A DNA stretch of 64,000 nt. Source: Streptomyces sp. NBC_01478 (GTDB taxonomy: Bacteria > Actinomycetota > Actinomycetes > Streptomycetales > Streptomycetaceae). The notes under the pieces were generated by a model, which worked only from the letters and a program-made list of their open reading frames with translations, was not told where the DNA came from and searched no databases. This document shows positions 57,846 through 64,000 of this stretch, one piece after another. Numbering within the stretch: position 1 is the stretch's first letter; the number at the start of each line of letters is the position of its first letter. The stretch lies in NCBI RefSeq assembly GCF_036227225.1, contig NZ_CP109444.1:1116001-1180000 (forward strand). The letters are read 5' to 3'. The translations under genes were made by a program, and so were the position numbers.

Positions 57846-59408
57846 GTGGTAGCTGAACGCGGGATCTCGCGCAGGGCGCTGCTCATCGCCCTGGGCATCG
57901 CCGGGGCGACGGCCATCCCCGCGGGTGCGCAGGGCCCGGCGCCCGGGAACGGATACGCCATGCCCACCCTCGCCTTCGACGACCCGGCCACCCAGCGACG
58001 TCTCGGTGCCCTGTACTCGTCCGCGCTCAGGTCCGTGTCCGGCGCCAACACCATCGGCGCGGACCGCTCGGTGTACGACAGGGCCGGCCTGCTCAGCTAC
58101 CCGCCCGGCACGGTCGTCCGCGCGGGCGGCGGCTATCCCGCGCCGCAGCGCTGGACGCGGGACGCGGCCGTCAACGCGTGGAGCGGGGTCAGCCTGCTGG
58201 CGCCGGACGTCGGCCGCAACACCCTGTGGTCCGTGGTCGACCGCGTCCGGGACGGGTTCGTCGTCCAGCAGGACAACCAGTGGTGGGACCAGATCGTGTG
58301 GGTCCTGGCCGCGTACCACCACTATCTGGTCACCGGCGACCGGGACTTCCTCACCCGGGCCCACGACACGTCCGCGCGCACCCTCGCGGCCCGCCGCGCC
58401 CAGCACTTCAACCCGTCGTTCGGCCTCTTCGAGGGCCCGGGCTTCATGAACGACGGCATCTCCGGCTACCCGAGCCCGCCCGCCTCGACGTCCGTCCACT
58501 CGTCCTTCGTCCTGGACCACCCGCACGCCGACCAACTGATGTGCCTGTCGACCAACTGCCTCTACTACGGCGCCCATCAGGCCCTCGCCGCCATGTCCGA
58601 GTCCCTCGGCCACCCCGTGCGGGCCGCCTCGTTCCGCTCGGACGCGGAGCGCCTGCGCACGGCGATCGACCGGCATCTGTGGCGCGCGGACGCCGGCACC
58701 TACGGCTATCTCGTGCACGGCGAGGGCCCGCTCGCCGGACGCCTCGACACCTCGCAGGAGGGCGCGGGACTGGCCCTCGCCGTCCTCCTCGGCGTCGCCG
58801 ACGCCCGCCGCGCCGGGCAGCTCCTCGACTCCACGCACTGGCAGCCGTACGGCATCGTCAACGTCTGGCCGCACTTCCCGCGCTTCGACGACCGGCGTCC
58901 GGGACGGCACAACGTGATGGTCTGGCCGATGGTCCACGGGCTGTACGGCCAGGCCGCCGCCGGCGCGGGCCGCACCGAGCCGTTCGCCCTCGCCGTGGAC
59001 ACCCTCGCCGGCCTGGTGGCCACGAGCGGCGGCTTCTACGAGCTGTACGACTCGGTGACCGGCGCCGTCGACGGCGGCTGGCAGGGCGGCGCCAGCGGCC
59101 ACGCGCACCACTTCGTGTCCCAGCCCGACCAGACCTGGTCGGCGACGGCGTATCTGCGGCTGATCCACGACGGCCTGTTCGGCCTGACGTTCACGGACGA
59201 CTCCCTACGGCTGAACCCGTGCCTGCCGTCGACCTGGGGGCCGGTGAGCCTGCGCGGGCTGCCGTACCGGGGCATGACGCTCGACGTCACGCTGAGCGGC
59301 GGCGGGAGCCGGGTGCGGTCGTGCACGGTCGACGGGGCGTCGGGCTCACCGGTCGTGGCCGCCGGTGGGCGGGGACGTCGCGTGATCTCTGTCGTGCTGG
59401 CCGACTGA
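57846..59408 (+). CDS. Exported six-hairpin (alpha/alpha)6 glycosidase-like protein
   Basis: A 520-residue protein with a twin-arginine-type signal (ISRRALLIALGIAGATAIPAGA). The body shows the alternating helical pattern of six-hairpin glycosidases: QRWTRDAAVNAWSGVSLLAPDVG, QQDNQWWDQIVWVLAAYHHYLVTGDRDFL, FGLFEGPGFMNDGISGYP, WPHFPRFDDRRPGRHNVMVWPMVHGLYG, and GGFYELYDSVTGAVDGGWQGGASGH. A C-terminal beta region ends in VISVVLAD. Exact GH family is uncertain; amylo-glucosidase- or trehalase-like enzymes on an external oligosaccharide are plausible. GTG 57846 follows GAGAGGAC. Confidence 0.72.
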   Translation: MVAERGISRRALLIALGIAGATAIPAGAQGPAPGNGYAMPTLAFDDPATQRRLGALYSSALRSVSGANTIGADRSVYDRAGLLSYPPGTVVRAGGGYPAPQRWTRDAAVNAWSGVSLLAPDVGRNTLWSVVDRVRDGFVVQQDNQWWDQIVWVLAAYHHYLVTGDRDFLTRAHDTSARTLAARRAQHFNPSFGLFEGPGFMNDGISGYPSPPASTSVHSSFVLDHPHADQLMCLSTNCLYYGAHQALAAMSESLGHPVRAASFRSDAERLRTAIDRHLWRADAGTYGYLVHGEGPLAGRLDTSQEGAGLALAVLLGVADARRAGQLLDSTHWQPYGIVNVWPHFPRFDDRRPGRHNVMVWPMVHGLYGQAAAGAGRTEPFALAVDTLAGLVATSGGFYELYDSVTGAVDGGWQGGASGHAHHFVSQPDQTWSATAYLRLIHDGLFGLTFTDDSLRLNPCLPSTWGPVSLRGLPYRGMTLDVTLSGGGSRVRSCTVDGASGSPVVAAGGRGRRVISVVLAD

Positions 59409-59429
59409 GCTCCCCGCTGGCTGGGGGAT

Positions 59430-59522
59430 ATGCGGCTCCGCCGCCGGGGGGGGAGGGTCGATGGGCCGTCGTTCCAGTGCCGCGCCGTCGTGGCTGGTCG
59501 CGCCCACGCGGCGGAGCCGCAT
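59430..59522. repeat. 15-bp inverted repeat around a 63-base core, probably an interspersed element
   Basis: ATGCGGCTCCGCCGC (59430-59444) and GCGGCGGAGCCGCAT (59508-59522) are perfect inverted copies. The right arm runs into GTCGACACAGCCCCGCGCCCC. I recall similar GCGGAGCCGCAT...CAGCCCCGCGCCCC segments between genes in many Streptomyces genomes, so this may be a member of such a family; that is recollection, not a search result. Confidence 0.55.
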
Positions 59523-59536
59523 GTCGACACAGCCCC

Positions 59537-59553
59537 GCGCCCCAACGGGGCGC
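59537..59553. terminator. Short GC-rich hairpin
   Basis: GCGCCCC (59537-59543), AAC loop, GGGGCGC (59547-59553), directly downstream of the inverted-repeat element and after the glycosidase gene. Probably the terminator of that gene. Confidence 0.6.
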
Positions 59554-59652
59554 TGCCCAGGCCGCGCCCGAACCGCTTGGGTCCTCAGGCCTAGGTCCGG
59601 AGGTGGGCGCTTCTTCCTCCTCCGGTCTGTTCTGCGGACGCAGCTCCGCACC

Positions 59653-59658
59653 TAGCGT
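59653..59658 (+). promoter_or_regulatory. -10 element for a leaderless questin-oxidase-like gene
   Basis: TAGCGT ends seven bases before ATG 59666, and no ribosome site precedes the ATG. This matches leaderless transcription starting at the initiation codon. Confidence 0.5.
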
Positions 59659-59665
59659 GCTGGGC

Positions 59666-60685
59666 ATGGACACGAGCGGAACGCTGGAAGAAGCATTCGA
59701 ACGACTGCACTCCACCGGGCCCGAGCGCGCGGGCTGGCTCAGCAACCACGCCCCGATGGTCGCCGAGGCGCTCGCCGCGCACGGGCAGGCGGGGGCCGTC
59801 CACCACTGGCTCGATCTCTACCGGGACAAGCTGGAGGACTTCCCCGATCCGGTGGCTCCCGTCACGGACGCCAACTGGCCTGCCGCGCTGGGTGATTCAC
59901 GCCGGGCCGCCGACTGGATCGGCTACTTCTCCCGGGCTCTCGCCGAGCGGCCCTGGCAGGACGTGCTCGCCCTGTGGTGGCCTCGGCTGCTGCCCGGGAT
60001 CGCCGCGGGCGCCACCCACCCGGTCATCCGCGTCGGGCATGCCGCACGGGCCCTCGGCCTCGACGAGAACGAACCCCGCCGTACCGAACTCGCCCACGGG
60101 CTCGGCTATTGGGCGGCGCGGCACCAACCCGTCTCGGGCATCGCGGAGTTGCCCGCCGGTCCCACTGCGGCCGGTGCCCTCGACGCCGTGCCGCCGATCG
60201 CGGGAGGGGCGGCCGGGTTCCGGGCACGGCTGGACACCGTACGTCAACTGCCCGTCTGGGCGGCCGAGGTGAGCGATCCGGACGTGGCGCGGGAGCGGCT
60301 CACCGAGCTGGTGCGCGCGGCCACGCATCGTTACGCGACCCACGGTCACGGCGAGCCGACCATGCTGGTGCACGCGGCGACGGCGCCCAACGCCGTGCTG
60401 CGCGCCCTGGACGCGCTCCCCCGCGAGCTGTGGGCGCCGAGCCTGCACGCGGCGTGGACCGCGTCCGCGGCGGTCACCGCGATGTACGCGCCGGAGGAGG
60501 CGGTCGGCTTCGTTCCGCACGTGCGGCTTACGGCCGAAGAGGTGATGGAGCGGGCCCTGGAGCATGGGGACGAGCACGTGATCAAGTTGACGGACACGGC
60601 CCTGGATGTCGGGGACGAGCGCGCTCTCGCCGCCGCACTGCGGGCCGTGGAGATCAGTGAGCCCCTGGTGCGAGGCCGGGCCTGA
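59666..60685 (+). CDS. Questin oxidase family protein
   Basis: A 339-residue, mostly helical protein that matches the questin oxidase-like family (DUF4243). Typical features: N-terminal [30 protein letters not shown], a [47 protein letters not shown] block with His residues, and a later [28 protein letters not shown] region ([16 protein letters not shown]). Fungal members open anthraquinones by Baeyer-Villiger-like oxidation; the bacterial role is not defined. Start from the -10 position at 59653. Confidence 0.75.
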   Translation: MDTSGTLEEAFERLHSTGPERAGWLSNHAPMVAEALAAHGQAGAVHHWLDLYRDKLEDFPDPVAPVTDANWPAALGDSRRAADWIGYFSRALAERPWQDVLALWWPRLLPGIAAGATHPVIRVGHAARALGLDENEPRRTELAHGLGYWAARHQPVSGIAELPAGPTAAGALDAVPPIAGGAAGFRARLDTVRQLPVWAAEVSDPDVARERLTELVRAATHRYATHGHGEPTMLVHAATAPNAVLRALDALPRELWAPSLHAAWTASAAVTAMYAPEEAVGFVPHVRLTAEEVMERALEHGDEHVIKLTDTALDVGDERALAAALRAVEISEPLVRGRA

Positions 60686-60734
60686 ACCTGTTGCCAGGTG
60701 TACCCATCGGTCAACACGGGCATGCCGGACGGTC

Positions 60735-60740
60735 TATCGT
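60735..60740 (+). promoter_or_regulatory. -10 element for a leaderless hemC-like gene
   Basis: TATCGT ends six bases before ATG 60747, with no ribosome site. Second leaderless-type start in a row. Confidence 0.5.
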
Positions 60741-60746
60741 GTCCGC

Positions 60747-61682
60747 ATGTCCGTGCCCGAACTGATCCGTATCGTCTCCCGCGACTCGCCCATGGCGCTG
60801 GCCCAAGTGGAGCGTGTGCGCGCCGAGTTGGCCGTCCTCCATCCACAGGTGCGCACCGAGGTCGTGCCGGTCAAGACGACCGGCGACAAGTGGATGGGCG
60901 ATCTGGCCCTGGTCGAGGGCAAAGGGGCGTTCACCAAGGAGGTGGACGCCGCGCTGCTCGCCGGCGCGGCGGATCTCGCGGTGCACTGCGTGAAGGACGT
61001 GCCCGCCGACCGGCCGCTGCCCGCCGGTACGACGTTCGCCGCGTTCCTGAAGCGGGACGACATCCGTGACGCCCTGGTCCACCCCGGCGGGCTGACCCTC
61101 GACGAGCTGCCGGCCGGCACCCGGATCGGCACCTCGTCGGTCCGGCGAGTCGCTCAACTCGCCGCCACGCACCCGGAGTTGGAGTGCGTGCCGTTCCGCG
61201 GCAACGTCAACCGGCGGCTGGAGAAGCTCGCGGCGGGCGAGGCCGACGCGCTGCTGGTCGCGATGTCCGGGCTGGAGCGCATCGACCGGTGCGACGTGAT
61301 CAGCGAGGTGCTGTCCCCCGAGGTGATGATGCCGCCCATCGGCGCGGGCATCCTCGCCCTGCAGTGCCGTGAGGGCGACACCGACGTCATCGACACGGTC
61401 AGCGGCCTCGGTCACCCGGAGACCCACCGTGAGGCGACCGCGGAGCGCATGTTCCTGCACGTCCTCCAAGGGCACTGCAACAGCCCGATCTCCGGGTACG
61501 CGCAGGTGGACCGGAGCGGTGAACTGTCGCTGCGCGCCTGTGTGTTCACCCCGGACGGCAAGACGCGGCTCAACGCCCACGAGTGGGCCGGCCGCCTTGA
61601 CCCGGCGACGCTCGGCACGTCGGTGGCGGTGGCGCTGCTGCGGCAGGGTGCCCGGGAGATCATCGACGGCATCCCGCACTGA
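60747..61682 (+). CDS. hemC: Hydroxymethylbilane synthase (porphobilinogen deaminase)
   Basis: A 311-residue enzyme joining four porphobilinogens into hydroxymethylbilane. Family blocks: [82 protein letters not shown]. The dipyrromethane-binding Cys is in [13 protein letters not shown] (normally GGC) and the substrate block reads HCVKDVP where HSxKDxP is usual. It is isolated from other heme genes, so it is probably a second copy beside the main hem cluster. Leaderless-type start. Confidence 0.9.
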   Translation: MSVPELIRIVSRDSPMALAQVERVRAELAVLHPQVRTEVVPVKTTGDKWMGDLALVEGKGAFTKEVDAALLAGAADLAVHCVKDVPADRPLPAGTTFAAFLKRDDIRDALVHPGGLTLDELPAGTRIGTSSVRRVAQLAATHPELECVPFRGNVNRRLEKLAAGEADALLVAMSGLERIDRCDVISEVLSPEVMMPPIGAGILALQCREGDTDVIDTVSGLGHPETHREATAERMFLHVLQGHCNSPISGYAQVDRSGELSLRACVFTPDGKTRLNAHEWAGRLDPATLGTSVAVALLRQGAREIIDGIPH

Positions 61683-61688
61683 CCGGTA

Positions 61689-61740
61689 GGTCTCGGACCT
61701 GCGGGTCTCGGACCCGCGGGTCTCGGACCCGCGGGTCTCA
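61689..61740. repeat. 15-bp minisatellite forming overlapping terminator hairpins
   Basis: Three full units of GGTCTCGGACCYGCG start at 61689, 61704 and 61719, plus a partial unit to 61740. The units also make two overlapping perfect hairpins, GCGGGTC-TCG-GACCCGC, at 61701-61717 and 61716-61732. It lies between convergent genes and includes the stop codon of the minus-strand gene. Confidence 0.8.
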
Positions 61741-62253
61741 GGGGGTGCCGGGTTCCGCCTGGTCCCGGAGGAAGTTGCTGACCTGGTGCGCCAGGCCGTC
61801 CCGCCCGGCACCGGCCGCGACGGCCTCCTCGCACAGACCGATGCCGCCCGCCCACAGGCGCCGCTCGGTCCACTCCTCCTCCACCCGCAACTGGACCTGT
61901 ACGTCCACCTGCTTCAGGGCGGCCTCCGCACCGGCCGCGTACACGACGGCGGTGGCGCGGCGCAGCGGATAGACGTCGAAGCCCTCGATGAACTGCGAGC
62001 TGCGCCAGTCGATGAAGGCGCTCTCGCCGTCCGGGCCGAGCCTGACGTCGATCTGGCCGTCCTCCAGGTGGATGCCGTAGTGCCGCGCGCCGCGGTTCTC
62101 GACGGTGACACGGAGCGTGAAGTAGGTCAGCCCTTCGGCGGCGTCGTCGCGTCCGCGTGGCGGCTCGGCGGCGGCCAGGCTGTGGACGCGGACACGCAGA
62201 CCGGCATGTTCGTCGTACTCGTGCCAGTCCCCGACCACGTTCGGCTCGTACAC
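61738..62253 (-). CDS. Hypothetical protein
   Basis: A 171-residue protein I do not recognise. It begins VYEPNVVGDWHEYDEHAGLRVRVHSL, continues with beta-rich, alternating sequence (YFTLRVTVENRGARHYGIHLEDGQIDVRLGPDG, FIDWRSSQFIEGFDVYPLRRATAVVYAAG) and ends with a helical part (GLCEEAVAAGAGRDGLAHQVSNFL). No signal peptide or membrane segment, so a cytoplasmic beta-sandwich-like protein is likely. GTG 62253 has AGAGGG seven bases upstream and a good promoter at 62283-62312; its stop lies in the minisatellite. Confidence 0.65.
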   Translation of the reverse strand: MYEPNVVGDWHEYDEHAGLRVRVHSLAAAEPPRGRDDAAEGLTYFTLRVTVENRGARHYGIHLEDGQIDVRLGPDGESAFIDWRSSQFIEGFDVYPLRRATAVVYAAGAEAALKQVDVQVQLRVEEEWTERRLWAGGIGLCEEAVAAGAGRDGLAHQVSNFLRDQAEPGTP

Positions 62254-62282
62254 AATGCACCCTCTCGACCTCAGAGAGCTGC

Positions 62283-62312
62283 TTCCTATCTGTGTGCTCA
62301 GCGCACTGTCAA
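62283..62312 (-). promoter_or_regulatory. Promoter of the hypothetical gene
   Basis: On the minus strand, -35 TTGACA (62307-62312) and -10 TAGGAA (62283-62288) with an 18-base spacer. The -35 lies in an inverted repeat CAGCGCA/TGCGCTG (62299-62305 and 62323-62329). Confidence 0.6.
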
Positions 62313-62347
62313 ATGAGCGGAATGCGCTGTGGCCAGCGTTTTCGCCC

Positions 62348-62366
62348 GCTTGATCACTGATCAAGC
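62348..62366. promoter_or_regulatory. Perfect 19-bp palindrome, candidate operator
   Basis: GCTTGATCACTGATCAAGC: two 9-base arms around a central C. It is 36 bases upstream of the -35 of the hypothetical gene and 77 bases after the ABC-2 permease stop. Either an operator for the hypothetical gene or a weak terminator of the exporter operon; the AT-rich centre favours an operator. Confidence 0.55.
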
Positions 62367-62442
62367 CGTGCCCAGCGAGAATCCGCTTTCCGGCCGTCGA
62401 ATCCCGGCCGGGGGCGTGCCGCACATCACGTCCCCGGCAAGA

Positions 62443-63303
62443 TCAGCGGGCGAGCCGTCCGAGCAGGGAGGAAGCGGCCGCGATGCCCAGTGCGGCGGCC
62501 ACCAGCAGGACGGCGAAGTCGGTGCCCACATGGGACGGGGTGCCTAGCAGCAGCCCGCGCAGGGCGTCCACTTCGTAGCTCAGCGGGTTCGCCTTGCTCA
62601 CCGCCTGCAGCCAGCCGGGCATGATCGCCACGGGATAGAGGGCGTTGGAGCCGAAGAACAGCGGCATGGTGATGGCCTGTCCGAAACCCATCAGCCGGTC
62701 CCTGCTGAGCACGATGCCGGCGATGGTCATCGACAGACAGGAGAAGAAGGCCGAGCCGAGGATCACGATCGCCCCGACCCCGATCAGCTTCAGCGGGTTC
62801 CAGGTCAGCGCGACTCCGAGGATCGCGGCGATGACGACCACGACGACGGCCTGGATCAGCGACTTCACACCGGCCGCGAAGGCCTTGCCGGTGATCAGCG
62901 CCGAGCGCGGGGTGGGGGTGACGAGGAGCTTGTTGAGGATGCCGGCGTCCCGCTCCCAGATGATCTGGATGCCGTAGAAGATGGCGATGAACATCGCGGA
63001 CTGGGCGATGATGCCCGGGGCGAGGTAGTCGATGTAGGGGATGCCCCCGGTGGGGATCGCCTTGATGCGGGTGAAGGTCTGGCCGAAGATCAGGAGCCAG
63101 AGCGCCGGTTGGACGGCTCGGGTGTACAACTCGGTGCGGTCGTGGCGGAGTTTCTGGAGTTCGACCGCGCACATCGCGATGACGCGGGCGGGCAACAGGC
63201 GCCAGCCGGCCCGGGGTTCGGGCGGGGTGAGCAGTAGGTTCAGGTCGTACTCGGGGGCGGGGTCAGCCGACGCGGTTCGCGGTGCGGCGGGTGCTTCGGA
63301 CAT
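62443..63303 (-). CDS. ABC-2 type exporter permease (DrrB-like)
   Basis: A 286-residue membrane protein with about six helices (WLLIFGQTF; IIAQSAMFIAIFYGIQII; SLIQAVVVVVIAAILGVALTW; VGAIVILGSAFFSCLSMTIAGIV; ITMPLFFGSNALYPVAIMPGWL; FAVLLVAAALGIAAASSLLG). The ABC-2 motif and the first cytoplasmic helix pattern resemble daunorubicin-type DrrB permeases. It is coupled to the ATPase gene: their frames overlap by 41 bases. Export of a drug, lipid or natural product is likely, direction outward. Confidence 0.9.
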   Translation of the reverse strand: MSEAPAAPRTASADPAPEYDLNLLLTPPEPRAGWRLLPARVIAMCAVELQKLRHDRTELYTRAVQPALWLLIFGQTFTRIKAIPTGGIPYIDYLAPGIIAQSAMFIAIFYGIQIIWERDAGILNKLLVTPTPRSALITGKAFAAGVKSLIQAVVVVVIAAILGVALTWNPLKLIGVGAIVILGSAFFSCLSMTIAGIVLSRDRLMGFGQAITMPLFFGSNALYPVAIMPGWLQAVSKANPLSYEVDALRGLLLGTPSHVGTDFAVLLVAAALGIAAASSLLGRLAR

Positions 63304-64000
63304 CGCGGAAACCTCCTGACTGGTCTTCGAGACCGCTGCCGGCGATGTCCCGGAAGACGTCCTCGAGGGTGGGCAGCGGATCGGTGGCGGGCGCTCCGTC
63401 GGCGCGCCGGCGTTCGCCGAGGCCCTCGCGGAGCTGCTCCGGGGTGCCCAGGGCGCGGATGCGGCCGCGGTGCATCAGGCCGACGCGGTCGCAGTACTGG
63501 TCGGCCTCGTCCATGTAGTGGGTGGTGACCAGGACGGTCATGCCGGTGGCCTCGCGCACGGCGTTGATGTGTTCCCACACGCTGGTGCGGGCGATCGGGT
63601 CGAGGCCGATCGTGGGTTCGTCGAGGATGAGCAGGCGGGGCGCGCTGACCAGGGCCTGCGCGAGCTCCAGCCGGCGGACCATGCCGCCGGAGTAGGTGTT
63701 GGCCAGCCGGTCGGCGGCGTCCGTGAGGTCGACGGCCCGCAGCGCCTGGGCGACGCGTGCGGCTCGTTCTCTGCGCGGTACGTCGAAGACGCGGGCGAAG
63801 AGAGCGACGTTCTCGCGGCCGGTGAGCCCGCTGTCCGCGGACAGTTGCTGCGGGACGTAGCCGAGCATGCGGCGGACGGACATCTGCTCCTTGGCCGTGT
63901 CGTGGCCGAAGACGTGGACCATGCCCGCCGGGACCGGCAGGAGGGTGGTGATACAGCGGATGGCCGTGGTCTTCCCGGCGCCGTTGGGGCCGAGCAGTCC
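63263..64000 (-). CDS. ABC exporter ATPase (DrrA-like), 5' end outside window
   Basis: The 245 visible residues start at GLLGPNGAGKTT (Walker A) right at the window edge and run through LGYVPQQLSADSGLTGRENV, signature NTYSGGMVRRLELAQALV, Walker B LLILDEPTIGLDP and switch His in VLVTTHYMDEADQ. The C-terminal DrrA-type tail has PTLEDVFRDIAG. The missing part should be only some 30-50 residues. It powers the ABC-2 permease encoded next, so together they form a drug-type exporter. Confidence 0.93.
   Translation of the reverse strand, partial: GLLGPNGAGKTTAIRCITTLLPVPAGMVHVFGHDTAKEQMSVRRMLGYVPQQLSADSGLTGRENVALFARVFDVPRRERAARVAQALRAVDLTDAADRLANTYSGGMVRRLELAQALVSAPRLLILDEPTIGLDPIARTSVWEHINAVREATGMTVLVTTHYMDEADQYCDRVGLMHRGRIRALGTPEQLREGLGERRRADGAPATDPLPTLEDVFRDIAGSGLEDQSGGFRDVRSTRRTANRVG

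Noticed and set aside
1..64000. tRNA, rRNA, integrase, transposase or phage genes
   Set aside because: None was recognised on either strand, so the island character of parts of the window rests on gene content and not on visible mobile elements.

Overview
The window is very GC-rich, dense in long overlapping antisense reading frames, and uses GTG starts, ATGA/GTGA start-stop overlaps, twin-arginine-type export signals and several apparently leaderless genes. Together with the gene families present (paired short/long acyl-CoA dehydrogenases, BlaI-M56 pair, NarL-type two-component pairs, CGNR zinc finger, questin-oxidase-like protein, stand-alone ATP-dependent ligase), this points to a Streptomyces or a close actinomycete relative, probably an accessory catabolic part of the chromosome. 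No rRNA, tRNA, CRISPR array, integrase or insertion sequence was seen.

Region 1 (1-7567): a tightly overlapping leftward operon for acyl-CoA breakdown (three acyl-CoA dehydrogenases, an aminoglycoside-kinase-like phosphotransferase, an MDR oxidoreductase, an enoyl-CoA hydratase cut by the window edge), with a divergent TetR regulator, a palindromic operator between them, and a DapB-like NAD(P)-dependent reductase behind a promoter made of 21-bp repeats. Region 2 (7615-15015): a MarR regulator, and a cell-envelope set (secreted carboxylesterase, polysaccharide deacetylase, MGDG-synthase-like glycosyltransferase) divergent from a BlaI repressor/M56 protease pair with three BlaI-like boxes between, then an HSL-type hydrolase.

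Region 3 (15084-33360): a long, almost wholly leftward catabolic island. It holds an extradiol dioxygenase of the VOC type, two aldehyde dehydrogenases, an FAH-family enzyme, alpha/beta hydrolase, L-2-hydroxyglutarate-oxidase-like flavoprotein, TPP enzyme, Ldh-type dehydrogenase, amidohydrolase, a MetE-like protein lacking the zinc site, an HbpS/GlcG-like protein, a LysR regulator and a ribose-type ABC importer headed by a carboxymuconolactone-decarboxylase-like gene. Region 4 (33564-36234): a cupin, a small membrane protein, a frameshifted MFS transporter and a CGNR regulator.

Region 5 (36529-44271) is the most coherent pathway: an exported tannase/feruloyl-esterase, an AAHS-family aromatic acid permease, a VOC ring-cleavage dioxygenase, 4-oxalomesaconate tautomerase (GalD type), hydratase (GalB type), CHA aldolase (GalC type) and a GntR/FadR regulator. 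Identical TTGTCAACAAT sites lie upstream of regulator and permease. This reads as tannin/gallate-type degradation to pyruvate and oxaloacetate, but with a VOC dioxygenase where the LigAB-type gallate dioxygenase is normally found.

Region 6 (44335-48688): a 5'-truncated LysR pseudogene beside a complete P450 electron-transfer operon (P450, ferredoxin, ferredoxin reductase, SDR) with a large interrupted palindrome upstream. Region 7 (49048-55723): an orphan OmpR-type regulator behind three 28-bp-period iterons, an SDR lacking its catalytic Ser and Tyr, and two NarL-type two-component pairs; the second kinase carries a threefold tandem repeat of its ATP-lid/G2 segment. Region 8 (55851-64000): ATP-dependent DNA ligase, NPP1-family secreted protein, a secreted six-hairpin glycosidase, questin-oxidase-like protein, a second-type hydroxymethylbilane synthase, a hypothetical protein and an ABC-2 exporter whose ATPase runs off the window.
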